Under the pieces are notes generated by a model that saw only the letters and a list, made by a program, of their open reading frames with translations, was not told the origin of the DNA and searched no databases. From the NCBI GenBank assembly GCA_023456105.1, contig JAEYAO010000068.1:1-25184 (forward strand): a stretch of 25,184 nt of DNA, in the 5' to 3' direction. The stretch comes from Pseudomonadota bacterium (lineage in GTDB: Bacteria > Pseudomonadota > Alphaproteobacteria > Caulobacterales > Caulobacteraceae). The translations under genes were made by a program, and so were the position numbers. Shown piece by piece: positions 7,322 to 15,662 of the stretch. The stretch's first letter is position 1. Every line of letters begins with the position of its first letter.

Positions 7322-8739
7322 GCCTGCTCGCGCGCGCGCTCCAGCGTCACCCCGTCGTCAGAGACGGGCGCCCCGACCAGCGCCTTGACGAAATCATCGC
7401 GCCAGACCGCCACGTCGGTCTTGCGCACCACGTCCATCAGCGCGCTCCACTTCCGGATGCGTTCCGACAGCGGCATGGTCAGGGCCTTCTTGATCGCCTC
7501 CGACAGCTCCTCGCGGCTGTAGGGATTGACCAGCAGCGCCTCGCCCATCTGCTCGGCCGCACCGGCGAACCGCGACAGGATCAGCACGCCGGGATCATCC
7601 GGATTCTGCGCCGCCACGAACTCCTTGGCGACCAGGTTCATGCCGTCGCGCAAGGGCGTCACCAGCCCGACCCGCGCGGCGCGGTAGATGCCCGCCAGCT
7701 GGTCCCGACGATAGGTGCGGTTCAGATAGCGGATCGGCGCCCAGTCCATGTCGGCGAAGGCGCCGTTGATGCGCCCGGCCAGCGCGTCCAGCCGCGCGCG
7801 AATGTCCTGATAGCTGTCGACGTCGTCACGCGAGATCGGCGTGACCTGCAGCAGGAACACCTCGCCGCGCTGGTCCGGGTTGTCCTGCAGGAACTGCTCA
7901 TAGCCCAGCAGCCGCTCCTCCAGCCCCTTGGAGTAGTCCAGCCGGTCCACACCCACGATCATGGAGCGGAACAGGGCCGAGGCCGCCATCCGGTCATAGG
8001 TGCGCGTGCCCAGCGTCGAGTTCCTGGCGGCCATGAAGCCGTCCACGTCGATGCCGATCGGGAACACGCCCGTCTGCACATGACGGCCGAAGCAGTCCAG
8101 CCCGCCGCGTCCGTCCACCTCGCCTTGCGCCTCCGTCACCACATAGTCGGTGAACAGGTCCATCCACTCGCGCGTGTGAAAGCCGATCAGGTCGAAGTCG
8201 AACATCGACTCCACCAGCCGCCGATGGTGCGGCAGGGTGACCAACAGCTGCCGCGTCGGCCACGGCGTGTGCAGGAAGAAGCCGATGCGGTTGGTGATGC
8301 CCAGCCGGCGCAGGTCCCGCGCCATGGGGATCATGTGATAGTCGTGGATCCAGATGACGTCGTCCGGCTGGATGGCGGGCGCCAGCACCTCGGCGAAGCG
8401 GCGGTTCACCCGCTCGTAGCCCTCGCCATAGGACCGCTCGTACTGGGTCAGGTCGACCCGGTGGTGGAACAGCGGCCATAGCGTCTTGTTGGCGTAGCCG
8501 TTGTAGTATTCGTCGACATCCTGCGGCTCCAGGTCGACCAGGCCGACGGTGACGCCGGCCCGGTCTTCGACCTTCATCTCGCCGGTCCAGTGCTCGATCG
8601 TCTCGCCGGACCAGCCGAACCACAGGCCGTCGTATTTTCGCAGCGCCGCCGACAGGGCCATCGCCAGCCCGCCCGCCGACCCGGCGGCCGGATCGGCGGG
8701 GGCGGACACGCGGTTGGATACGACGATCAGGCGGCTCAT
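7252..8739 (-). CDS. otsA: Alpha,alpha-trehalose-phosphate synthase (UDP-forming), OtsA
   Basis: OtsA joins UDP-glucose and glucose-6-phosphate to give trehalose-6-phosphate in the cytosol, for osmotic and desiccation protection. This is a GT20 fold. Visible motifs include SNRV (8-11), GGLA (23-26), FGWSGE (41-46), YYNGYANKTLWPLFHHR (78-94), WIHDYHM (130-136), HTPWP (157-161), GVDRLDYSKGL (263-273), RDGMNLVAKEF (364-374) and SRFAGAAEQM (389-398). All substrate-binding residues I know for the family appear present. The length is 495, slightly long: a lysine- and serine-rich tail of about 23 residues is encoded opposite the end of the phytase-like gene. The ATG at 8739 starts 40 bases after the GH15 gene, making it the third gene of a minus-strand trehalose operon. 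Confidence 0.95.
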   Translation of the reverse strand: MSRLIVVSNRVSAPADPAAGSAGGLAMALSAALRKYDGLWFGWSGETIEHWTGEMKVEDRAGVTVGLVDLEPQDVDEYYNGYANKTLWPLFHHRVDLTQYERSYGEGYERVNRRFAEVLAPAIQPDDVIWIHDYHMIPMARDLRRLGITNRIGFFLHTPWPTRQLLVTLPHHRRLVESMFDFDLIGFHTREWMDLFTDYVVTEAQGEVDGRGGLDCFGRHVQTGVFPIGIDVDGFMAARNSTLGTRTYDRMAASALFRSMIVGVDRLDYSKGLEERLLGYEQFLQDNPDQRGEVFLLQVTPISRDDVDSYQDIRARLDALAGRINGAFADMDWAPIRYLNRTYRRDQLAGIYRAARVGLVTPLRDGMNLVAKEFVAAQNPDDPGVLILSRFAGAAEQMGEALLVNPYSREELSEAIKKALTMPLSERIRKWSALMDVVRKTDVAVWRDDFVKALVGAPVSDDGVTLERAREQAQSTSKPKSKVRWAGLKLSSERM

Positions 8740-8779
8740 GACTTCACTTCAGGCGGCGCTCCAGCCCCGGAGCGGACGA

Positions 8780-10564
8780 TCAACGCACGTCCGTCCAGGA
8801 ACGGCTCAGCAGCACGGCGCAATTGATGATCCCCACAAGCGAATAGGTCTGCGGATAGTTGCCCCAAAGTTCGCCGTCCTCGACCGAAATATCCTCGCTG
8901 AGCAGACCGGCCGAGGTCCGGCGGGCCAGCATCTCATCGAAGATCTGGCGCGCCTCGTCGATGCGTCCGTTCTGCGCCAGCGCCTCGATGAACCAGAAGG
9001 TGCAGAAGTTGAACGCCGTTTCCGGCTCGCCGAAATCGTCCGGCTCGACATAGCGGAACAGGAACGCGCCCTTTTTCAGGTCGCGTTCGATCGCGTCGAA
9101 CGTCGCCACCTGCCGCGGATCATGGGCGTCCAGGAAGCCCAGGTCAGTCATCTGCAGCAGGGATGCATCCAGCTCGCGATTGCCGAAGCTGGCGGCGAAA
9201 CGGCCCTCGTCGGGCAAAAAGGCCTCCCGCTCGATCCGTTCACGGATGATCGCCGCCCGCTCGTTCCAGAACTCGGGCCGATCCGCCAGCCCCAGGTGGT
9301 CCGCGGCCTTGGCCAGCCGGTCGCAGGCCGCCCAGCACATCACCGACGAATAGGTGTGCACCCGCGCGATGGTGCGGAACTCCCACAGCCCCGCATCGGT
9401 CTGGTCGTGCATGGCGAAGGCGCGGTCGCCGACCTTTTCCAGCGCGTGGAAGTCGTCGACGGTGCCCGGCCGCAGCAGGCGCTGGTCGTAGAAGGCCTGC
9501 ACCAGCGGCAGCACGATCTGTCCGTACACGTCATGTTGCAGGTGCTCGTGCGCCTGGTTGCCGATGCGCACCGGCTTCATGCCGCGATAGCCTTCGACCG
9601 TCTCGACGATGCTTTCACCGATGCCGGGCTCCAGACCGACGCCGTAGACCGGCTGGACGTGGCCGCCGGCCGAGTCGTCCACCAGGTTGCGCAGATAGAC
9701 GAGATAGCCTTCCAGGATGTCCACCGCGCCCAGCCGGTTCAGCGCACGCACCGTGTAATAGGCGTCGCGAATCCAGCAGTAGCGATAGTCCCAGTTGCGC
9801 CCGCTGTTCTGGAACTCCGGCACCGAGGTGGTCATGGCCGCGACGATGGCGCCCGTCTCCTCATAGGCGCACAGCTTCAGCGTGATGGCCGCGCGGATCA
9901 CCGCTTCCTGGTAATCCAGCGGCAGATAGAGCTTGCGCACCCACTCCTGCCAATAGGCCACGGTGCGGTCTAGCGCCGACTGCACGCCGGGTCCGACGTC
10001 CTGGTCGTAGCCCTCGTCCGGTCCGAAGAAGAAGGTCAGTTCGCGCTCGAGCCGGAAGGTGCGCTCGTTCAGCACGTGCGACACCGGACAGTCGGTGGTC
10101 AGCCGGAACGTCACCTCGGGGCAGCGATAGCGGATGTGGTTGGAGCCGGAGGTGTGCTCGGCCTCGCGCGCCCCCCAGTCGGCGCTGGGCTTCAGCCGGA
10201 TGGCCACGCGCGGCGTGCCCTTCAGCGGCCGCACGATGCGCCCGAACGCCAAGGGCCGATAGGTGCGCGAATGTTTGGGATGGCGCGGGGCGAAGTCGAT
10301 GATCTCGACCTGGGCGCCGTCCTTGTCGGTCAGCACCGTGCGCAGCACCGGCGTGTTGCGGACATAGGCCTGCTCGACGCTTTCCAGCCCCTCCAGATCG
10401 ACGGCCCAGAAGCCATGCTCCGGGTCCGAGCCGTTCATCAGGGCCGAGAACACCGGATCGCCGTCCACGCGCGGCGCGCAGGCCCAGACATACCGGCCCT
10501 GCCGGTCGATCAGCGCGCTGATCGAGCAGTTGCCGATGGGAAAGAGGTCGAGGTTGGGGGTCAT
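8780..10564 (-). CDS. Glycoside hydrolase family 15 protein (trehalase or glucoamylase-like)
   Basis: The 594-residue product matches bacterial GH15 proteins. It has an N-terminal beta-sandwich beginning LDLFPIGNCSISALIDRQG and an (alpha/alpha)6 barrel with GRNWDYRYCWIRDAYYTVRAL (about residues 255-275). The C-terminal active-site segment is SEDISVEDGELWGNYPQTYSL, where the conserved acidic residues act as acid/base. There is no signal peptide, so it should be cytosolic. GH15 members cleave glucosides with inversion; members encoded with otsA/otsB are candidates for trehalase or for a maltooligosaccharide-type activity, but sequence alone does not settle the substrate. I chose ATG at 10564 because AAGG lies seven bases before it; GTG at 10570, which overlaps the otsB stop, is the alternative. 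It sits between otsB and otsA, and the tight spacing means co-translation. Confidence 0.88.
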   Translation of the reverse strand: MTPNLDLFPIGNCSISALIDRQGRYVWACAPRVDGDPVFSALMNGSDPEHGFWAVDLEGLESVEQAYVRNTPVLRTVLTDKDGAQVEIIDFAPRHPKHSRTYRPLAFGRIVRPLKGTPRVAIRLKPSADWGAREAEHTSGSNHIRYRCPEVTFRLTTDCPVSHVLNERTFRLERELTFFFGPDEGYDQDVGPGVQSALDRTVAYWQEWVRKLYLPLDYQEAVIRAAITLKLCAYEETGAIVAAMTTSVPEFQNSGRNWDYRYCWIRDAYYTVRALNRLGAVDILEGYLVYLRNLVDDSAGGHVQPVYGVGLEPGIGESIVETVEGYRGMKPVRIGNQAHEHLQHDVYGQIVLPLVQAFYDQRLLRPGTVDDFHALEKVGDRAFAMHDQTDAGLWEFRTIARVHTYSSVMCWAACDRLAKAADHLGLADRPEFWNERAAIIRERIEREAFLPDEGRFAASFGNRELDASLLQMTDLGFLDAHDPRQVATFDAIERDLKKGAFLFRYVEPDDFGEPETAFNFCTFWFIEALAQNGRIDEARQIFDEMLARRTSAGLLSEDISVEDGELWGNYPQTYSLVGIINCAVLLSRSWTDVR

Positions 10565-10566
10565 GC

Positions 10567-11322
10567 TCACGCCTTGGTCACCGCTTCCAGCCAGTCCAGA
10601 ACCGCATCAACGCCCGACAATCCATATCGAGCCGCCGTTTCCCTGACGGGCCCCACCAGGACGCCGAAGCCGCCGAGCGCCTCGGCCGCGCGGAAGCCGT
10701 GCTCGTCCGTCAGGTCGTCGCCCAGCATGATCGGCACGGCCCCGTTGAACGGCGCCTCGGCCATGAAGGCCTGCACCGCCGTGCCCTTGGTTGCGCCCGG
10801 CGTCTTCAACTCCAGCACCATGTGTCCGGGCTGGAGCGACAGGCCGGTGTCCGCCTCCAGCTGTTGCGCCAGCCGCGCCGCCTCGCCTTCGGCGTCGGGC
10901 GCCAGGCGATAGTGCAGGCCGGCGGAGACCCCCTTGTCCTCGACGATCACGCCCGGCCGATCCGCGGCGAAGGCCTTGAAGGCGCGCAGCGCCTCGACCA
11001 CGCCCTCGTCGGCCGGCGGGCGCACCACCGAGCCGTCGCGCCGGCGCCGCTCCAGCCCGTGCACGCCGGACGCCGTCGGCATGGCGCGGTCCGCGATGCG
11101 GTCGATCTCGGCGATGGTCCGGCCGCTGACGATGGCCACCCGTCCCTCCAGCCGCTGGTCCAGCGCGCGCAGCACCGCAGTCCGGCGCGAGGTCGGGACC
11201 ACCGCGTCGGGCGTCGGGGCCATCGGCGCCAGCACGCCGTCCAGATCCAGGAACAGGGCCACGCCTTCGGCGCGAATGGGCGGCGGCGGCAACAGGAGGT
11301 CGACTCCGGCGAAAGAGGGCAT
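10567..11322 (-). CDS. otsB: Trehalose-6-phosphate phosphatase, OtsB
   Basis: OtsB removes the phosphate from trehalose-6-phosphate to yield trehalose. It is a HAD-superfamily enzyme. With the ATG at 11322 the protein has 251 residues, the normal size. Motif I is FLDLDGVLAP (nucleophile Asp26, acid/base Asp28). Motif II is the VSGR segment (65-68), the conserved Lys is in GATKGTAV (179), and the metal-binding motif is GDDLTDEHGF (201-210), followed by FGVLVG. A longer frame from a TTG at 11373 would add a basic, Arg-rich stretch unlike the family, so I rejected it; the ATG itself has no obvious ribosome site. It is the first gene of the minus-strand operon and its stop lies two bases from the GH15 ATG. 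The region between it and the divergent kdsD (135 bases) must hold both promoters. Confidence 0.93.
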   Translation of the reverse strand: MPSFAGVDLLLPPPPIRAEGVALFLDLDGVLAPMAPTPDAVVPTSRRTAVLRALDQRLEGRVAIVSGRTIAEIDRIADRAMPTASGVHGLERRRRDGSVVRPPADEGVVEALRAFKAFAADRPGVIVEDKGVSAGLHYRLAPDAEGEAARLAQQLEADTGLSLQPGHMVLELKTPGATKGTAVQAFMAEAPFNGAVPIMLGDDLTDEHGFRAAEALGGFGVLVGPVRETAARYGLSGVDAVLDWLEAVTKA

Positions 11323-11385
11323 CGGCAACTCGGGTGTGCGACGGGGGGAGGACGCCCGCCTTCTAACACCCAAATACGGTAAAGG

Positions 11386-11414
11386 TTGACGGCGAAACGA
11401 CTTGGGCGTTCAGA
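11386..11414 (+). promoter_or_regulatory. Possible promoter of the kdsD gene
   Basis: A good -35 box, TTGACG (11386-11391), is followed after 17 bases by a poor -10, TTCAGA. The start would give a leader of about 37 bases before the ATG at 11458. Only the -35 is convincing. Confidence 0.3.
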
Positions 11415-11457
11415 AAGCGCCCCACATTCGCCGCCGAGCCTGTGGAAGGGGCTCTTC

Positions 11458-12453
11458 ATGCTGTCGAACATCGTTCCGTCCTCTCCCGACCAGATCGCCT
11501 CCATGAGCGAGCGCGCCCGCGAGGTCGTGCGGCTGAACATCGAGGCGCTGGAGGCGCTGGAGCGCTCGATCGACGTGTCGCTGGCCCGCGCGTGCGACAT
11601 CATCATGGGCCGTCCGGGCTATGTGGTGGTGACCGGCATGGGCAAGTCGGGCCACATCGGCAACAAGATCGCCGCGACCCTCGCCTCCACCGGCACCAGC
11701 GCCTTTTTCGTGCATCCGGGCGAGATGAGCCACGGCGACCTGGGCATGCTGCGGCCGGACGTGACGCTGTTGGCCATCTCCAACTCGGGCGAGAGCCGCG
11801 AGTTGCGCGATCCGCTGCTGTACTGCCAGCGCAACAGCATTCCGGTGATCGGCCTGACCCAGCGCGCTTCCAGCTTCCTCGGCCGTCACTCGGCCGTATG
11901 CTTGACCATGCCCAGCGTCGCGGAGGCCTGTCCCAACGGCCTGGCCCCCACCACCTCCACCCTGATGACCCTGGCGCTGGGCGACGCCCTGGCCATGGTG
12001 CTGATGGACCGGCGCGGCTTCACAGCCATGGACTTCGGCCTGCACCACCCGGGCGGGTCTCTGGGGATGAGCCTGCAAAGCGTGCGCGAATGGATGGGCG
12101 ACAACGCCGCCGCCCCCGCCGCCGTTTCGCCCGAAGCCGGCTTCAGCGAGGTGGTCTCGGCCGTGACCGAGGGCCGCAAGGGCGCCGTCGCCGTGGTCGA
12201 GGCCGACGGTCGGCTCGCGGGCATCGTCACCGACGGCGACATCCGCCGGGCGTTCCAGCGCGACATCTCAGGCCTCTCCGCTCGCGACATCATGAGCACC
12301 CACCCGATCACCGTCACGCCCGAGGCGCGGATGAGCGACGTGGTCGACCTGCTCACCGCCAACAAGATCGCCAACCTGTTCGTGGTCGAGGACGAGCGCC
12401 CCGTCGCCATCGTCCACATCGCCGAACTGATGCAGGCCGGCTACGTCTCCTGA
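11458..12453 (+). CDS. kdsD: D-arabinose-5-phosphate isomerase, KpsF/GutQ/KdsD family
   Basis: This enzyme turns D-ribulose-5-phosphate into D-arabinose-5-phosphate, the first step toward Kdo of the LPS inner core or of capsules. The 331 residues have an N-terminal SIS sugar-isomerase domain with VTGMGKSGHIGNKIAATLAS (about 58-77), FVHPGEMSHGDLGML, SNSGESREL and LHHPGGSLG (195-203). Two CBS domains follow, one ending GIVTDGDIRRAF and the other beginning DIMSTHPITVTPEARMSD. Length equals the E. coli protein to within a few residues. The ATG at 11458 follows AAGGGG with seven bases between; a TTG start at 11386 adds a stretch without family similarity and was rejected. One base separates it from the glycosyltransferase gene, so the pair is co-translated. 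Specificity between the LPS and capsule forms cannot be judged. Confidence 0.93.
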   Translation: MLSNIVPSSPDQIASMSERAREVVRLNIEALEALERSIDVSLARACDIIMGRPGYVVVTGMGKSGHIGNKIAATLASTGTSAFFVHPGEMSHGDLGMLRPDVTLLAISNSGESRELRDPLLYCQRNSIPVIGLTQRASSFLGRHSAVCLTMPSVAEACPNGLAPTTSTLMTLALGDALAMVLMDRRGFTAMDFGLHHPGGSLGMSLQSVREWMGDNAAAPAAVSPEAGFSEVVSAVTEGRKGAVAVVEADGRLAGIVTDGDIRRAFQRDISGLSARDIMSTHPITVTPEARMSDVVDLLTANKIANLFVVEDERPVAIVHIAELMQAGYVS

Positions 12454-12454
12454 C

Positions 12455-13732
12455 ATGACCACCCGCGTCCTGTTCGACGTCAGCCGGCTGATGAGCCGGA
12501 TCGATCGCGGCTCGCCCACCGGCGTGGACCGCGTCTGCCTGGCCTATGCCGAACGGCTGTCTGATCATCCGGGCGTTGAGATGATCCCCGTGCGCGGCCG
12601 CAAGGACCGATTGGTCGGGGTCGATCCCGCCTGGTTCGAGCGCAAGATGCGGATCTTGCGCGCGCGCTGGAGCGGCGGCGAGGCGGACCGGCCCGAAACC
12701 GAGCACCAGCGCCGCCTGTTTGAGGCCCTGCTGTCGCCGTCCCGCCCCGCCGCCTCCGTCATCGGCGACCCGCCGCCGCCCGAGCCCTTCACCCCGCGCA
12801 AGGCCGCGCCCTGGCGGGTGTGGCGTCAGTATTTTCGCTCGGAGGCGGCCCGCGCTCCGGCGCCTTCGGGCGACCTCTACATCAGCGTCGGCCACACCGG
12901 CCTGCACACCCCGGCCATCCTCCAAGATCTGGAGGCGCGCGGGATCGACCGCGTGGTCCTGATCCACGACCTGATCCCCGTCACCCATCCAGAGTTCTGC
13001 CGCCCCGGCGACGGCGACAAGCACAAGGCCCGCTTGCGCAATGTCCTGCGCCACGCCAGCCGTGTGATCGTCAACTCGGCCTACACCGGCCATGAGCTGC
13101 AGGCCTTTGCGCGGGCGGAGGGCCTGCCGTGCCCGCCGGTCCATGTCGCCCACTTGGGGCTCGAGCCGGACTTCCTTCAGACCCGCGACCCGCGTCCGGC
13201 CCCGCCCTTCTTTGTGCATGTCGGCACCATCGAGGCGCGCAAGAACCTGGCCTTTCTGCTGACCCTCTGGCGCAGGCTGGAGGAACGCAACGGCGGCGCC
13301 TGCCCACGCCTGGTGCTGGTCGGGCGCTACGGCTGGGAGAACGAGGCGGTGCTGGACCACCTTCAGCGCTCGCCCAATCTTCAGGGCCTGGTGCACCAGG
13401 CCGAGAACCTGCCGGACGCCGCCCTGGCGACGCTGATGCGCGACGCCCGTGCGGTTCTGGCGCCGTCGTCGGTAGAGGGCTTCGATCTGCCGGCGGTGGA
13501 GGCCTCGGCCATGCGCTGCCCGCTGATCGCCTCGGACATTCCGGCGCACCGCGAGCTGATCGGGCACGCGCGGCTGGTCGATCCGCTGGACGGCCCCGGC
13601 TGGATCGAGGCGATCGAGGCGCTGGCCGGCGCGCCCGCCGGATCTGGACCCGCCTATGACGCCCCGACATGGAAAAGCCATTTCGCGGTTGTGGAGCAGG
13701 CGCTTGACCTGCCCCCGGTCGGGGTCGCCTGA
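12455..13732 (+). CDS. Glycosyltransferase family 4 (GT-B) protein
   Basis: The 425-residue protein looks like a retaining GT-B glycosyltransferase acting at the cytosolic membrane face. The N-terminal half contains STGVDRVCLAYAERL-like features (SPTGVDRV) and VVLIHDLIPVTHPEFC. The C-terminal half has FVHVGTIEARKNLAFLL (from about residue 253), a nucleotide-sugar-binding fold and the family signature EGFDLPAVE, with Glu341 and Glu349 in the E-x7-E arrangement. The ATG comes two bases after the kdsD stop. With the Kdo-pathway gene before it and a polysaccharide export gene after it, a role in LPS or exopolysaccharide assembly is likely. Donor and acceptor sugars cannot be inferred. Confidence 0.85.
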   Translation: MTTRVLFDVSRLMSRIDRGSPTGVDRVCLAYAERLSDHPGVEMIPVRGRKDRLVGVDPAWFERKMRILRARWSGGEADRPETEHQRRLFEALLSPSRPAASVIGDPPPPEPFTPRKAAPWRVWRQYFRSEAARAPAPSGDLYISVGHTGLHTPAILQDLEARGIDRVVLIHDLIPVTHPEFCRPGDGDKHKARLRNVLRHASRVIVNSAYTGHELQAFARAEGLPCPPVHVAHLGLEPDFLQTRDPRPAPPFFVHVGTIEARKNLAFLLTLWRRLEERNGGACPRLVLVGRYGWENEAVLDHLQRSPNLQGLVHQAENLPDAALATLMRDARAVLAPSSVEGFDLPAVEASAMRCPLIASDIPAHRELIGHARLVDPLDGPGWIEAIEALAGAPAGSGPAYDAPTWKSHFAVVEQALDLPPVGVA

Positions 13733-13735
13733 CGC

Positions 13736-13761
13736 TTGCCTATGGCCGTCGTCCGCTAAGC
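13736..13761 (+). promoter_or_regulatory. Possible promoter of the polysaccharide export gene
   Basis: TTGCCT (13736-13741), 14 bases and CTAAGC (13756-13761) within CCGCTAAGCCC fit the short-spaced Caulobacter-type pattern TTGACS-N10-14-GCTANAWC. A start near 13768 would leave about 32 bases before the chosen ATG at 13800 and would exclude the ATG at 13767. Confidence 0.4.
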
Positions 13762-13799
13762 CCGGTATGGACACAAGCAGCACGGAAATCAGAGACTTC

Positions 13800-14993
13800 A
13801 TGCACACGCGCGCGCTTCTTCCCCGCCTTCCGCTTCGGGTCTCGGCCCTGGCCCTGACCGCGGTCCTCGCCGGCTGCTCCACCCTGCCCCGCGACGGGCC
13901 GTCGGGCGCCTCCGTCAACGCAGGCGCGACCACCCCCGAGGCGTTGGGCAGCTACGCCCTGGTGCCGCTGACCTATGAGGTGACCGAGCGGATCAAGGCG
14001 GTGCCGCCGCAGTTCTTCGGCACCTTGGCGCTCGCCTCCAGCGACCAGCCCGCCGACGTGATCGGCGAGGGCGACACCCTGGCGATCTCGATCTTTGACC
14101 CGTCGGGCTCGCTGTTCGGCGGTTCGCTGGGCGCCTCCAGCGCCAACCGCGCCGCCACGCTTCAGGGCGGCAGCCAGAACTTCAACGGCGTGGTGGTGGA
14201 TCGCGCCGGCAACGTCGCCGTACCGTTCGGCGGACAGGTTCGCGTCCAAGGCCTGACCTCGACCCAGGCCGCCGCCGCCATCCGTCGCTCGCTGGTGGGC
14301 AAGGTCGCCAATCCGCAGGTGCTGGTCTCGGTCGCCGGCAACGTCTCCAACACCGTCAACGTGCTGGGCGACGTGCGCCAGCCGGGCCGCGCGCCGCTGG
14401 GCGTCAACAGCGACCGCATCCTGGACGTCATCGCCGCGGCCGGCGGCTCGGCCCGCACCAACGACGACCTGATCATCAGCATCCAGCGGAATGGCGAGAC
14501 CTTCACCGCGCCGCTCACCGCCGTCACCACCCAGTTCGTCGAGAACGTGCGGCTGCAGCGCGGCGACGTGGTCAACGTCCAGTACAAGCCGCGCCGCATC
14601 TCGACGTTCGGGGCGCTGAACGCGGTGACCCAGATCGACATGCCCGCCGGCCCCATGACCCTGACGGGCGCCATGTCGCGCGTCGGCGGCCTGAACACCA
14701 ACACCGCCAATCCGCGCCGTGTGCTGGTGTTCCGCTTCGAGCGGCCCGAGGTCGCCCAGGCTTTGGGCATCAGCCAGCCGGCCATGCCGCGCGGCGTGCC
14801 TGTGGTCTATGAGCTCGACTTCAACGACGCCGCCAACGTCTTCGCCGCCACCAACATGGAGATCATGCCCGAGGACGTGATCTATGTGCCGCTGGCCGGC
14901 GCGGCCGAGATGCGCAAATTCTTCGAAGTCGTGCAGAGCCTGACGCGCGTCGTCTACGACGTCTCGGTCACCAGCACGCTGAACAACGACTGA
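13800..14993 (+). CDS. Polysaccharide export outer-membrane lipoprotein, Wza family
   Basis: Wza-type proteins form the outer-membrane channel through which capsule, holdfast or other exopolysaccharide leaves the cell. From the ATG at 13800 the protein has 397 residues and begins with a textbook lipoprotein signal: basic start, hydrophobic core and LAGC with Cys26. A Poly_export domain follows (about 85-185; starts DVIGEGDTLAISIFDP), then SLBB repeats (from about 186, VNVLGDVRQPGRAPLG; second near TLTGAMSRVGGLN). The helical C-terminus would span the outer membrane. The frame is open further upstream to 13656, but those starts lie inside the glycosyltransferase gene and spoil the signal peptide. 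A possible promoter lies at 13736. No inner-membrane Wzc partner is in the window. The next gene starts seven bases after the stop. Confidence 0.9.
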   Translation: MHTRALLPRLPLRVSALALTAVLAGCSTLPRDGPSGASVNAGATTPEALGSYALVPLTYEVTERIKAVPPQFFGTLALASSDQPADVIGEGDTLAISIFDPSGSLFGGSLGASSANRAATLQGGSQNFNGVVVDRAGNVAVPFGGQVRVQGLTSTQAAAAIRRSLVGKVANPQVLVSVAGNVSNTVNVLGDVRQPGRAPLGVNSDRILDVIAAAGGSARTNDDLIISIQRNGETFTAPLTAVTTQFVENVRLQRGDVVNVQYKPRRISTFGALNAVTQIDMPAGPMTLTGAMSRVGGLNTNTANPRRVLVFRFERPEVAQALGISQPAMPRGVPVVYELDFNDAANVFAATNMEIMPEDVIYVPLAGAAEMRKFFEVVQSLTRVVYDVSVTSTLNND

Positions 14994-15000
14994 TCCGACG

Positions 15001-15600
15001 ATGGCGGGCCGCTGGCGCGCCTGGCTGCCCGCTCGCCGCAACGCGCCGCCCGCACCGGCTGAGCCGGATCCGTTCACGCCGCCGGCCGACTTCGAGCCGT
15101 CGCCCGAAGACGACGCTCTTTCGCGGCTGCTTGGCGAAATCCAGGCCGGGGCGCTCGCCGTCTATGACCGTCACGGCTTGCCGACCCGGCTCGGCCACTA
15201 TGTCCGCGACCCGGCCGACGGCGAGTGGCGCTTCATCGCCGAGCGCCTCCCGCCCGCCCGACGCTTCGAGCTGATGCTTGAGCATCCGCCGGAACAGGGC
15301 TGGCGCTTCGCCCGGCTGGAGGATCTGGGCGCGCGTCACCGCGACCATCCGGAGGTCGAGGTCGCCTCCGAACTGCTGAACGCCGTGTCTCGCCTTCGCC
15401 AGAACCGCGCCTCGGCCAGCGCCGACGATCTGGCCGAGGCCATCCGCCTGGGCCAGGCCTGGCGCGCCCTGACCGCGCCGCGCCCGGAGCCCGAGACCTC
15501 CGCCGCCGAGCCCGACGCGGCTCCCGGGGCGTCCGAGCCGACGCGCCCGCCGCTGGCGCTTCGCCCGCCGGACAAGCCCAAGCGCCGCCGCAAGCGCTGA
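15001..15600 (+). CDS. Hypothetical protein downstream of the polysaccharide export gene
   Basis: I do not recognise this 199-residue protein. It has a basic, proline-rich N-terminus, a folded-looking middle (about residues 35-155) with LSRLLGEIQAGALAVYDRHG, LGHYVRDPADGEWRFIAERLP and a helical stretch VEVASELLNAVSRLRQNR, then an Ala/Pro/Glu-rich tail ending in KPKRRRKR. There is no signal peptide or membrane segment, so it is probably cytosolic. The very basic end could bind nucleic acid or membrane phospholipid. The ATG lies seven bases after the export gene stop without a clear ribosome site, so coupled translation is likely. Codon use matches the neighbours. A role in the surface polysaccharide pathway is only suggested by position. 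Confidence 0.65.
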   Translation: MAGRWRAWLPARRNAPPAPAEPDPFTPPADFEPSPEDDALSRLLGEIQAGALAVYDRHGLPTRLGHYVRDPADGEWRFIAERLPPARRFELMLEHPPEQGWRFARLEDLGARHRDHPEVEVASELLNAVSRLRQNRASASADDLAEAIRLGQAWRALTAPRPEPETSAAEPDAAPGASEPTRPPLALRPPDKPKRRRKR

Positions 15601-15624
15601 CAGCCGTCCCACGCCGCGCTAGAG
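15597..15624 (+). promoter_or_regulatory. Possible promoter of the yciA gene
   Basis: CTGACA (15597-15602), 16 bases and CTAGAG (15619-15624) inside CGCGCTAGAGG resemble the GCTANA-type -10 seen also before yggT. The -35 overlaps the stop codon of the preceding gene. The leader would be about 30 bases. Confidence 0.4.
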
Positions 15625-15662
15625 GACGCGCCTCCTCCCCCGACCTTTCGAGCGCCTTTCTC

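Noticed and set aside
6397..8481. 694-codon plus-strand frame across the phytase-like gene and otsA
   Set aside because: It crosses two well-supported genes in the wrong frames and has an Arg/Pro/His-rich composition typical of shadows.
10615..10645. Shadow frames on the plus strand across otsB as a second gene
   Set aside because: OtsB HAD motifs on the minus strand are complete; the plus-strand frames show no motif.
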